From Mycolicibacter sp. MU0102 (GTDB lineage Bacteria > Actinomycetota > Actinomycetes > Mycobacteriales > Mycobacteriaceae), in contig NZ_OY726398.1 of NCBI RefSeq assembly GCF_963378105.1, positions 2,604,001-2,668,000 on the forward strand: a DNA stretch of 64,000 nucleotides, read 5' to 3'. Position numbers and translations under genes: made by a program. The notes under the pieces were generated by a model. It was not told the DNA's origin and ran no database searches. It saw nothing but the letters and a program-made list of their open reading frames with translations. Positions 24,297 to 32,548 of this stretch are shown here, in pieces (within the stretch, counting starts at the first letter, position 1; every line of letters begins with the position of its first letter).

Positions 24297-25193
24297 GTGC
24301 CCACGAACTCAGAGCGGCGTGCCGCCGCCAAGCGCAATCTGGACCAACAGGTGCAGCAGCGTGCCGAGGCAGCCCGCAAGCAGCGCCGGTCACTGATGAT
24401 CGTCGGCGCCGTGGCGGCAGTGTTGCTGATCGCCGGGGTGGTGTTCGTGGTGCTGCGCGACAACGATCCGGGCAATGTCAACGCGAGCGGTTCGTCGGCT
24501 TCGAACACATCGGAGTCCGCGGACTCCTCCGACGCTTCCGGGGCGCCGGCCGCCAGCGCCGGGCAGCTGCCGAAGTTCACCGCATCGCCTCAGTTGGGCG
24601 CCGACTGCCAGTACCCGAAGGCGCGGCCGGCCACCAAGGCCGTCGAGCCGCCGCGGTCCGGCAAAGTCCCGACCGACCCGGCCGAGGTCAGCGTCTCGAT
24701 GATGACCGACCAGGGCCCCATCGGGTTGATGCTCAACAACGGCCAATCCCCTTGCACCGTCAACAGCTTCATCAGCCTGGCCGCCAAGGACTTTTTCTCC
24801 GGCACCCAGTGCCACCGGCTGACCACCTCGCCAATGCTCAGCGTGCTGCAATGCGGGGATCCCGCCGGCGACGGCACCGGCGGCCCGGGCTACGAGTTCG
24901 ACAACGAGTACCCCACCGACCAGTACTCCCCCGGTGACCCCGCCGCCCAGCGGCCGGTCACCTACCCGCGCGGCACGGTGGCGATGGCCAATGCCGGACC
25001 CGGCACCAACGGCAGCCAGTTCTTCCTGGTCTACAAGGATTCGATGCTGCCGCCGCAGTACACGGTATTCGGCAAGATCCAAGACGACGGCCTGGCCACC
25101 CTGGACAAGATCGCCGCGGCCGGTGTGCAGGGCGGCGGCGAGGACGGCTCGCCGGTCACCAAGGTGACCGTCAAATCGGTGCGCGCCGACTAG
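24297..25193 (+). CDS. ppiB: Membrane-anchored cyclophilin-type peptidyl-prolyl isomerase
   Basis: A 298-residue protein with a basic cytoplasmic start (PTNSERRAAAKRNLDQQVQQ), one transmembrane helix (about residues 33-53), a Ser/Ala-rich linker and an extracytoplasmic cyclophilin domain. The domain shows FISLAAKDFFSGTQCHRL, GTGGPGYEFDNEY, GTVAMANAGPGTNGSQFFLV and YTVFGKI. The GTG at 24297 has AGGAGG nine bases upstream and matches the mycobacterial PpiB start. An ATG at 24147 would overlap the divergent hydrolase. PpiB assists folding of exported proteins. An IS30 element begins 8 bp after the stop. Confidence 0.93.
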   Translation: MPTNSERRAAAKRNLDQQVQQRAEAARKQRRSLMIVGAVAAVLLIAGVVFVVLRDNDPGNVNASGSSASNTSESADSSDASGAPAASAGQLPKFTASPQLGADCQYPKARPATKAVEPPRSGKVPTDPAEVSVSMMTDQGPIGLMLNNGQSPCTVNSFISLAAKDFFSGTQCHRLTTSPMLSVLQCGDPAGDGTGGPGYEFDNEYPTDQYSPGDPAAQRPVTYPRGTVAMANAGPGTNGSQFFLVYKDSMLPPQYTVFGKIQDDGLATLDKIAAAGVQGGGEDGSPVTKVTVKSVRAD

Positions 25194-25201
25194 CACTGCC
25201 A

Positions 25202-26576
25202 TTGAGATTGCGTCCAGGGCTGTTCCTGTCGAGGCGGATTCATGGTTTGGTTGCAACAGTGGTTTCTGTCGGGGGTGACAGTAGTCGCTTGAGGACTTGG
25301 GCGGGGCTGTCCCAGTCGAAGCGTTTGCGGGGTCGTCCGTTGAGTTCGGCGGCGACTTCGGCGAGGTAGTCGGCGGAGTGCACTGACAGGTCGGTGCCCT
25401 TCGGGAAATATTGGCGCAGTAGCCCGTTGGTGTTTTCGTTGCTGCCGCGCTGCCATGGTGAGTGCGGGTCGCAGAAGTAGATGTCGATGTCGGCTTCGAA
25501 GCTGATACGGGCATGGTGATGCATTTCGCTGCCTTGGTCCCAGGTCAGGGACCGACGTAGGGCTTCAGGCAGGGTTTTGATCGCAGCGATCATCGCCTCG
25601 GCCACCGTTTCGGGGTCGCGACGTGCCGGCAGATGCAGCAACTGGACGAATCCGGTGGAGCGCTCCACGAGGGTGCCGATCTGGGAGGCCTGGTTCTTGC
25701 CGATGATCAAGTCGCCTTCCCAATGGCCGGGGACGGCACGGTCGGCGGCCTCGGCGGGACGTTGGCTGATATTGACCATGCCCGCAATCCGGCCCTGCGA
25801 GGTGGGGCGGCCGGTACGTGCACGGGGTTTGCGCAGCGCTCGCCCGGTGCGCAGGCACTGAGTCAGCTCACGGCGCAGCTCGCCGCGTCCTTGCACGTAG
25901 AGCGCCTTGTAGATGGTCTCGTGGGACACCTGCATCTCCGGGCGGTCAGGGTAGGTCTTGGCCAACAGCCCAGCGATCTGCTGCGGGCTGTATTTCATGA
26001 CCAACAACGCTTGCACCTCCTCGCGCAGCGCCCGGTGGCGGGCCAGCTTTCCCGCTTTGGGGCGCCGCGCCCGTTCTTCGCTGCGGCGTTGCGCGATCCG
26101 TGCCGAATAGCCGGACTTGGCATCCCAGCCCGCTCGGCGAGCACCGAACCGGTACTTCGCTCGGTAACGACCTGGCGCGGTACGGCACCGGCCATTGGCG
26201 TGGATCTCGCGCATGATCGTCGACGGAGCCCGGTTGAGCCGGCCGGCGATTGAACGGATCGACTCCCCGCCAGCGGTGCCGATCATGATCTGTTCACGGT
26301 CGTCCGGTGACAGTCGCGGTCGTTTGCGTCCCTGCGGATCCTGCATTCGTGGGTTCACACCACCGAATCTGCGGAACCATTTACCGCCACAGGTCACCGA
26401 CACGCCGACCAACAGAGCAGCGTCTGACGACGAGCATCCCGCAGCGATCAAATCCCAGAACCGACGCTGCACCGACAACACCTGCGGTTGACCAGTCATC
26501 AACACCCCCAACTACGAAGTGTTGCAACCACCCCCTGAGCCCAGGCGAGAAATCGCAACCCTGGATGCAATCTCAA
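25202..26576 (-). mobile_element. IS30-family insertion sequence, apparently complete
   Basis: A 1,375-bp element bounded by 18-bp terminal inverted repeats that match at 17 of 18 positions. The left copy (25202-25219) begins TTGAGATTGCGTCCAGGG, and the right copy (26559-26576) is its complement with one change. It carries one full-length transposase. It fills nearly the whole space between ppiB (8 bp away) and relA (17 bp away) without disrupting either gene. No target-site duplication is obvious. Confidence 0.88.
25240..26499 (-). CDS. IS30-family transposase
   Basis: A 419-residue DDE transposase. The N-terminal region has helix-turn-helix segments (SPDDREQIMIGTAGGESIRS, NRAPSTIMREIHANG). 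The catalytic domain starts GHWEGDLIIGKNQ (first Asp), continues with SLTWDQGSEM (second Asp) and ends with CDPHSPWQRGSNENTNGLLR (Glu), followed by the family phrase YFPKGTDLS. No frameshift or internal stop is present, so it may be active. The ATG at 26499 with a G-rich site upstream is preferred over a TTG at 26511. Confidence 0.95.
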   Translation of the reverse strand: MTGQPQVLSVQRRFWDLIAAGCSSSDAALLVGVSVTCGGKWFRRFGGVNPRMQDPQGRKRPRLSPDDREQIMIGTAGGESIRSIAGRLNRAPSTIMREIHANGRCRTAPGRYRAKYRFGARRAGWDAKSGYSARIAQRRSEERARRPKAGKLARHRALREEVQALLVMKYSPQQIAGLLAKTYPDRPEMQVSHETIYKALYVQGRGELRRELTQCLRTGRALRKPRARTGRPTSQGRIAGMVNISQRPAEAADRAVPGHWEGDLIIGKNQASQIGTLVERSTGFVQLLHLPARRDPETVAEAMIAAIKTLPEALRRSLTWDQGSEMHHHARISFEADIDIYFCDPHSPWQRGSNENTNGLLRQYFPKGTDLSVHSADYLAEVAAELNGRPRKRFDWDSPAQVLKRLLSPPTETTVATKP

Positions 26577-26593
26577 CGCAACGGGCACCCGCG

Positions 26594-28999
26594 TCAGGCC
26601 GCCGACGTCACTCGGTAGACGTCGTAGACGCCCTCGACGTTGCGGACCACGTTGAGCAGGTGGCCAAGGTGCTTCGGGTCGCCCATCTCGAAGGTGAACC
26701 GGCTGATCGCCACCCGGTCTCGTGAGGTGGTGACCGAGGCCGACAAGATGTTGACCTTCTCGTCGGCGAGCACCTTGGTGATGTCCGACAGCAGCCGGTG
26801 GCGATCCAGTGCCTCGACCTGAATGGCGACAAGGAACACCGACGACGGCGACGGCGCCCACTTGACCTCGATGATCCGCTCGTCCTGCTGGCGCAGCGCG
26901 TCGGCATTGGTGCAGTCGGTGCGGTGTACCGAGACCCCGCCGCCGCGGGTGACGAAACCCATGATCTCGTCGCCGGGCACCGGGGTGCAGCACTTGGCCA
27001 GTTTGGTCAACACCCCGGTGGCGCCGGGAACGGCGACGCCGACGTCGTCGGTGTGGCGTTCGCGGCGCGGGATGGTCAGCGGCGTGGAGCGCTCGGCCAG
27101 GTCGTCCTCGGCCTGGTCCACCCCGCCGAGCTGGGCCACCAACCGTTGCACGACGTGATGGGCCGAGATGTGATTCTCGCCGACGGCGGTGTAGAGCGCG
27201 GACACATCGCTGTAGTGCAGTTCGCGGGCCACCGCCGCCATCGACTCGCCGTTGACCAGTCGTTGCAGCGGCAATCCGGCCCGGCGCACCTCGCGGGCCA
27301 TCGCGTCCTTGCCGGACTCCAGGGCCTCCTCGCGGCGCTCCTTGGCGAACCACTGCCGGATCTTGGCCTTGGCTCGCGGCGACACCACGAACTGTTGCCA
27401 GTCCCGCGACGGCCCGGCGTTCTGCGCTTTCGAGGTGAAAACCTCGACCACTTCCCCGTTTTCGAGCTTGCGCTCCAGCGCCACCAGCCGGCCGTTGACC
27501 CGGGCACCGATACATCGGTGCCCGACCTCGGTGTGCACGGCGTAGGCGAAGTCCACGGGCGTGGAACCGGTGGGCAAAGTGATCACGTCGCCCTTGGGCG
27601 TGAACACGAAGATCTCTTTGACGGCCAGGTCGTAACGCAGCGACTCGAGGAATTCGCCCGGATCGGCGGCCTCTCGCTGCCAGTCCAACAGCTGGCGCAT
27701 CCAGGCCATGTCGTCGATCTCTGCGGCGGTGCCCAGGTGCGGAACACCGTTGCGGCCCTTGGCCTCTTTGTAGCGCCAGTGCGCGGCGATGCCGTACTCG
27801 GCGGTGCGGTGCATCTCCCGGGTGCGGATCTGGATCTCCAGCGGTTTGCCCTCTGGACCGATCACCGTGGTGTGCAGCGATTGGTAGACCCCGTAGCGAG
27901 GCTGAGCGATGTAGTCCTTGAACCTGCCGGCCATCGGCTGCCACAGCGAGTGCACGACACCGACCGCCGCGTAGCAGTCCCGGATCTCATCGCACAGGAT
28001 CCGCAGTCCCACCAGGTCGTAGATGTCGTCGAAGTCGCGCCCGCGCACGATCATCTTCTGATAGATCGACCAGTAGTGCTTGGGTCGGCCTTCGACGGTG
28101 GCGGTGATCTTCGACTTCGCCAGGGTGTTGACGATCTCGGCGCGCACCTTGGCCAGGTAGGTATCGCGTGACGGGGCGCGGTCGGCCACCAGCCGCACGA
28201 TCTCCTCGTAGCGTTTGGGGTGCAGGATCGCGAACGACAGGTCCTCGAGCTCCCACTTCACCGTGGCCATACCCAGCCGATGTGCTAGCGGCGCAATGAC
28301 TTCCAGCGTCTCGCGTGCCTTGCGGGCCTGCTTCTCGGGTGCCAGGAAGCGGATGGTGCGCATGTTGTGCAGCCGGTCGGCGACCTTGATCACCAGCACC
28401 CGCGGGTCGCGCGCCATCGCGATGACCATCTTGCGGATGGTCTCGGCCTCGGCCGCGGTGCCCAGCACCACCTTGTCCAGCTTGGTCACCCCGTCGACCA
28501 GATGAGCGACCTCGTCACCGAATTCGGCGGCCAGCGCGGCCAGCGTGTACCCGGTGTCCTCGACGGTGTCGTGCAACAGCGCGGCCACCAACGTGATGGT
28601 GTCCATGCCCAACTCGGCCAGGATGGTGGCAACAGCCACCGGGTGGGTGATGTAGGGATCTCCCGAATGGCGCAGCTGGGTGGCGTGGCGCTGCTCGGCA
28701 ACCTCATAGGCTCGTTGCAGCAGCGCCAGATTGGCTTTCGGGTAGTACTGCCGGTGCACCGCCACCAGCGGCTCGAGCACCGGGCTCAATGCCCCACGTT
28801 GGGCGGTGATGCGCCGGGCAATCCGGGCCCGGACCCGCCGCGACGCGCTGGTCGGGACCTTCAGCAGGTCGGTGCGCTCGGAGGGCGAGTCCTGGGCGAC
28901 CGCCTCAGACACCGTCACCGGCTGGCCGGCGTCAGCGCTGTACCGCTCGGGGCCTGAGCCCTGCTCGGAGCCCTGCGCTATGCCTTGTTCAGGGCCCAC
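26594..28999 (-). CDS. relA: Bifunctional (p)ppGpp synthetase/hydrolase RelA (Rsh)
   Basis: Stringent-response enzyme that makes and degrades (p)ppGpp; 801 residues from the GTG at 28999. The order is an HD hydrolase (HATQLRHSGDPYITHPVAVA, LLHDTVEDTGYT), a synthetase (GRPKHYWSIYQKMIVRGRD, RFKDYIAQPRYGVYQSLHTT), TGS (FVFTPKGDVITLPTGSTPVD), a zinc-finger-like/helical region (AKCCTPVPGDEIMGFVTRGG) and ACT (PSSVFLVAIQVEALDRHRLL). GGAGG precedes the chosen GTG; a TTG at 29020 lacks a site. In mycobacteria this one Rsh usually performs both reactions. It lies downstream of apt on the same strand, about 30 bp apart, and an IS30 element abuts its 3' end. Confidence 0.97.
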   Translation of the reverse strand: MGPEQGIAQGSEQGSGPERYSADAGQPVTVSEAVAQDSPSERTDLLKVPTSASRRVRARIARRITAQRGALSPVLEPLVAVHRQYYPKANLALLQRAYEVAEQRHATQLRHSGDPYITHPVAVATILAELGMDTITLVAALLHDTVEDTGYTLAALAAEFGDEVAHLVDGVTKLDKVVLGTAAEAETIRKMVIAMARDPRVLVIKVADRLHNMRTIRFLAPEKQARKARETLEVIAPLAHRLGMATVKWELEDLSFAILHPKRYEEIVRLVADRAPSRDTYLAKVRAEIVNTLAKSKITATVEGRPKHYWSIYQKMIVRGRDFDDIYDLVGLRILCDEIRDCYAAVGVVHSLWQPMAGRFKDYIAQPRYGVYQSLHTTVIGPEGKPLEIQIRTREMHRTAEYGIAAHWRYKEAKGRNGVPHLGTAAEIDDMAWMRQLLDWQREAADPGEFLESLRYDLAVKEIFVFTPKGDVITLPTGSTPVDFAYAVHTEVGHRCIGARVNGRLVALERKLENGEVVEVFTSKAQNAGPSRDWQQFVVSPRAKAKIRQWFAKERREEALESGKDAMAREVRRAGLPLQRLVNGESMAAVARELHYSDVSALYTAVGENHISAHHVVQRLVAQLGGVDQAEDDLAERSTPLTIPRRERHTDDVGVAVPGATGVLTKLAKCCTPVPGDEIMGFVTRGGGVSVHRTDCTNADALRQQDERIIEVKWAPSPSSVFLVAIQVEALDRHRLLSDITKVLADEKVNILSASVTTSRDRVAISRFTFEMGDPKHLGHLLNVVRNVEGVYDVYRVTSAA

Positions 29000-29029
29000 T
29001 GTGCTCACCTCCGACCACAAGAATATCGA

Positions 29030-29572
29030 CTAAATCAGGTGCAGGCTGTGCAGCTGCAATGGCGCCACAGCGGCGCGTCCGCCCAGTCCCGCCAGCTCCA
29101 GCACCACCGCCGCCGCAACCACCTCGGCTCCTGCCCTATCCAACAATCGCCGTGTTGCGGCCAGGGTACCGCCGGTGGCCAGCACGTCGTCGAGGATTAC
29201 CACCCGGCGCCCGGCCACGTCGATTCCGTCGGCCGGAATCTCCAGTACGGCAGTTCCATATTCGAGCTGATAGCGCTCCGAGAGCACCGGCGGCGGCAGC
29301 TTGCCGCCCTTGCGGACTGCCAGCGCGCCCACCCCGAGCCGGTCAGCGACCGCCCCGGCCAGCAGAAATCCACGTGCGTCGATGCCGGCCACCAGATCAG
29401 CGCCGGCAGCAACGCGAGCCAGCGCCTCGGTGACCGCGGCCAGTCCGGCGGCGTCGGCGAAGACCGGTGTCAGGTCTTTGAACGCGATTCCCGGGGTGGG
29501 AAAGTCCGCCACCTCGCGCATCAACGCCGCGATGACCTGACCGGCGCCTGCTGCAGGCCCGGCTTGGTTCAC
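29030..29572 (-). CDS. apt: Adenine phosphoribosyltransferase
   Basis: Purine-salvage enzyme that converts adenine and PRPP to AMP; 180 residues from a GTG that overlaps the stop of the upstream lipoprotein gene (GTGA). It contains ADFPTPGIAFKDLTPVFAD, GIDARGFLLAG, the flexible-loop region VRKGGKLPPPVLSERYQLEYG and the PRPP-binding motif VVILDDVLATGGT. The overlap and the position directly ahead of relA reproduce the M. tuberculosis order (Rv2584c). No unusual feature. Confidence 0.94.
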   Translation of the reverse strand: MNQAGPAAGAGQVIAALMREVADFPTPGIAFKDLTPVFADAAGLAAVTEALARVAAGADLVAGIDARGFLLAGAVADRLGVGALAVRKGGKLPPPVLSERYQLEYGTAVLEIPADGIDVAGRRVVILDDVLATGGTLAATRRLLDRAGAEVVAAAVVLELAGLGGRAAVAPLQLHSLHLI

Positions 29573-31227
29573 TGTTGTAACTCCCAGCGGTCCATATTCC
29601 AGCCCGCGCCCCACCGGGTGGGGTTGGCAGCGACACCATAGGTCTTCTTCGACGACAGCAGGGTGCGCTGCTGTCGATACAGCGGCAGCGTCGGCATGTC
29701 GGCCCACAGCACCGGAGCGCTCTCGGCGAGCAGCCGGACCATCTCGGCGGGGTCGGCGGTGACGGCCAGCGCGGACACAACGCCGTCGATCTGATCGTTG
29801 TGATAGCCGGACAGGTTGTTTCCGTTGCCGCTGAACAACTCGTAGGCGTCCACTACTGACGATCCGCTCGACCCGCTGCCGGTGGAGCCGCCGGTGCTGG
29901 CGAGCAACACGTCGATCTGCCCCTCCCGCAGTGCCAGCGGGCCGATGGCGTCGGTGGCCACTTCGGTGACGGTGATGCCGGCGGGTGCACACGAGCTCGT
30001 GATCGCCCCGATGACCGCGGCCAGCCGGGTGTTGGGACCGCGGTAGCCGATGCGCACCGTCAGCGGTTTGCCGCCTAGCGCGTCGCGGGCCGCGTCGGGG
30101 TTTGCCCGGGCGAACTGTTCGGCCTCGGGCACGTTCTCGGCCTGGTCGAACGCGTCGTCCATGGCGGTGTTGAGCCGGGAGTTGACCACCGGTACACCCG
30201 CGTCGCGGGCGATGATGTCACGCGGGGTGCACAAGGCCACCGCCCGGCGTGCGGGAGTCTCCGACAGCGGGCCGGACGGAGCGAAGATGAGCTGCTCGAT
30301 GCCGCCCGAGGGGCTGTCGCTGCTCTGGTAGTCATCGGGGGTGATCAGCGACCCGGCGGATCCGGTCGCCACGTCGACGACTTCGATGACGCGTTTGTTG
30401 ACCCGGTCGGCGACGTCGGCGGTCTGCGGCCACACCGTGATCCGTTTGGTGACCGGCTTGGCGCCCCACCACAGGTCGTTGGCCACCAGCACGACGGCGC
30501 CGCCTTCGAGCACCGAGTCGATCTTGTAGGGCCCCGACGACGGAAAGTACCGCAGGTCAGCGCCGCGGTCGAGCTGCCAGGTGGTGTTCCAGGCCTGCGC
30601 GACTTTGCCGATGACCTCGTCGGCGGGCCCGAGTCTGCCCAGCACGGAGTCGGTGATGTTCACACCGAGCTTCTCGCTGATGACGTGCGACGGCATCATC
30701 GAGGTCGCGGTGAACAGTTCCTCGTAGTCGACGATGTTGCGGTCGGCGAAGAACGACACCCGGGCCTTCTTGGCACCGGACTGGCACTCAATGTTCTCGA
30801 TGTCGAGGTAGCCGGCTCGGCTTGCGGCGTCGAAGCCCGGGAAGCGGCCGGACTGGGCCGCCCACGCGAGCACCAGGTCGTCACAGGTGATGGGTTTGCC
30901 GTCGGAGTACACCGCGGCGTCGGCGATCTGATAGTCCAGCACCAGCGGGGCGCGGCCCACCACGGAGATGCTGCCGAAGTCGTGATCGGTGACGATCTGG
31001 CCGTCCGGCCCGTGGTAGCCGAAGCCGATCAGGGTCCGCGAGAACGCCTGGGGCCCGGCCGACGCCGCACCGGCCACGGTCGTGCTGTTGTAGGTGGTCA
31101 GACCGCCGTCGACGGCGTAGTCGATCTGATCGACGGTTGCGCTCGTGCACGCCGGCACCGACCAGACGCCGAGGCTGGTGGCGAGCGCCACCACCCACGT
31201 CGCAGCGTGCCGACAGCGGGCCGCCAT
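29569..31227 (-). CDS. Extracellular solute-binding lipoprotein (family 5, DppA/OppA-like)
   Basis: A 552-residue periplasmic-type binding protein. Residues 1-27 form a signal peptide ending in a lipobox-like SVPAC, so lipidation at Cys27 is likely. The mature part shows family-5 features: VYSDGKPITCDDLVLAWAAQ, SSGPYKIDSVLEGGAVVLVA and LWADMPTLPLYRQQ. A Gly/Ser stretch (STGGSTGSGSSGSS) sits in the C-terminal lobe. No permease or ATPase genes adjoin, and the same orphan arrangement beside secDF is found at Rv2585c. It may bind peptides or other amphiphiles, but substrate and partner transporter are unknown. Confidence 0.88.
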   Translation of the reverse strand: MAARCRHAATWVVALATSLGVWSVPACTSATVDQIDYAVDGGLTTYNSTTVAGAASAGPQAFSRTLIGFGYHGPDGQIVTDHDFGSISVVGRAPLVLDYQIADAAVYSDGKPITCDDLVLAWAAQSGRFPGFDAASRAGYLDIENIECQSGAKKARVSFFADRNIVDYEELFTATSMMPSHVISEKLGVNITDSVLGRLGPADEVIGKVAQAWNTTWQLDRGADLRYFPSSGPYKIDSVLEGGAVVLVANDLWWGAKPVTKRITVWPQTADVADRVNKRVIEVVDVATGSAGSLITPDDYQSSDSPSGGIEQLIFAPSGPLSETPARRAVALCTPRDIIARDAGVPVVNSRLNTAMDDAFDQAENVPEAEQFARANPDAARDALGGKPLTVRIGYRGPNTRLAAVIGAITSSCAPAGITVTEVATDAIGPLALREGQIDVLLASTGGSTGSGSSGSSVVDAYELFSGNGNNLSGYHNDQIDGVVSALAVTADPAEMVRLLAESAPVLWADMPTLPLYRQQRTLLSSKKTYGVAANPTRWGAGWNMDRWELQQ

Positions 31228-31233
31228 CGCCGG

Positions 31234-32544
31234 TTACCGGCCGGCGCCTGGCTTGCCGGTCGGACCCTGGCTGCGCCGGCTGGTGGGGCGGACCGGCTTT
31301 GCACCGGGCGCCGGGGTGCCCGCCGTGGCCACCGTGGCCTCGTCTGTGTCGGCACCGATGTCTTCGGCGTCGTCCAAGGCCTCGGTACCGGCTGCTGCCG
31401 GCTTGGAACCGGTCGTGGCGTTGCGCCGCCGCATCACCCGGCGGGTGTGGTTCTGCACCAGTTGGGTGCGTTCCCGCAGCGTGACCAGCAGCGGGGTGGC
31501 CAGGTAGATCGACGAATAGGTGCCGACGACAACACCGACCAGCTGCACCAGCGCAAGGTCCTGCAGCGTTCCCACACCCAACAGCCACACGGCGACCACC
31601 ATCAGCGAGATGATTGGCAATGCCGAGATCAGACTGGTGTTGATCGAGCGCATGAAGGTCTGGTTGATGGCCAGGTTGGCTTGTTCGGCGTAGGTGTAGC
31701 GGGTTTTGTGCTCGAAGCCGCTGGTGTTCTCCTCGACCTTGTCGAACACGATGACGGTGTCGTAGATGGAGAACCCGAGAATGGTCAACAGGCCGATGAC
31801 GGTGGCCGGTGTGACCTCGAATCCGACCAATGAATACACCCCGGCGGTCACGAGAATGTCGAAGACCATCGAGATCATCGCCGAGATGGTCATGAACCAC
31901 TCGTAGCGCACCGTGATGTACAGCGACGCCAACAGCAGGAACACCACTAGGGCGATAACGGCCTTCTTGGTGATCTGCCCGCCCCAGGTCTCCGACACCG
32001 CGGAGTCACTGATCGCCTGCTTGCTCGCCTCACCGTTGGGCCCGACCGGCTGGAAGGCGTCGAACAGGTCGTCGCGCAGCTTCTCGGTCTGCTCGTTGCT
32101 GAGCGTCTCGGCACGAATCTGCACCGTCGCCGAGTTGCCGTTGCCGACCACGACCACCGACTCGGGGTTGTTGCCGACGCTCTTGCGGAACACCTCTTCG
32201 ACCTGGGTGACGCTGGTGTCGCCGCGCGGGAACGACACCTTGGTGCCGCCGGCGAAGTCGATACCGAAGGTGAAGCCTCGCACCAGGATGCTGACGATCG
32301 CGATCGCGACCATGGCGCCGCTGATCGCGTACCACATCCGCCGCTTACCGATGACCTCGAATGCGCCGGTGCCGGTGTAGAGCCGCGACAGGAAACCGTG
32401 CTGCGGCGCCTTGGTGGATCCAGCGGTCTTGCGGGGCTTTGCCTCCACGGCCGTCCGGCTCTTGGTGGCCTCGGCGGCTGCCGTGTCGTTCTTCGCGGAC
32501 TTGGTCGCGCGCTTGGTGCCGCTACTGGTGCTCGGTTTGGCCAT
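31234..32544 (-). CDS. secF: Protein translocase subunit SecF
   Basis: Inner-membrane component of the SecDF complex, which uses the proton gradient to assist Sec-dependent export. The 436-residue protein has a Lys/Ala-rich cytoplasmic start, TM1 (about residues 72-90), the P1-like motif FGIDFAGGTKVSF, and five C-terminal helices. The latter contain the conserved TVIGLLTILGFSIYDTVIVFDKV segment and NQTFMRSINTSL. A disordered tail ends ...GPTGKPGAGR. It starts 4 bp after the secD stop. Normal length. Confidence 0.95.
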   Translation of the reverse strand: MAKPSTSSGTKRATKSAKNDTAAAEATKSRTAVEAKPRKTAGSTKAPQHGFLSRLYTGTGAFEVIGKRRMWYAISGAMVAIAIVSILVRGFTFGIDFAGGTKVSFPRGDTSVTQVEEVFRKSVGNNPESVVVVGNGNSATVQIRAETLSNEQTEKLRDDLFDAFQPVGPNGEASKQAISDSAVSETWGGQITKKAVIALVVFLLLASLYITVRYEWFMTISAMISMVFDILVTAGVYSLVGFEVTPATVIGLLTILGFSIYDTVIVFDKVEENTSGFEHKTRYTYAEQANLAINQTFMRSINTSLISALPIISLMVVAVWLLGVGTLQDLALVQLVGVVVGTYSSIYLATPLLVTLRERTQLVQNHTRRVMRRRNATTGSKPAAAGTEALDDAEDIGADTDEATVATAGTPAPGAKPVRPTSRRSQGPTGKPGAGR

Positions 32545-32548
32545 CTGG

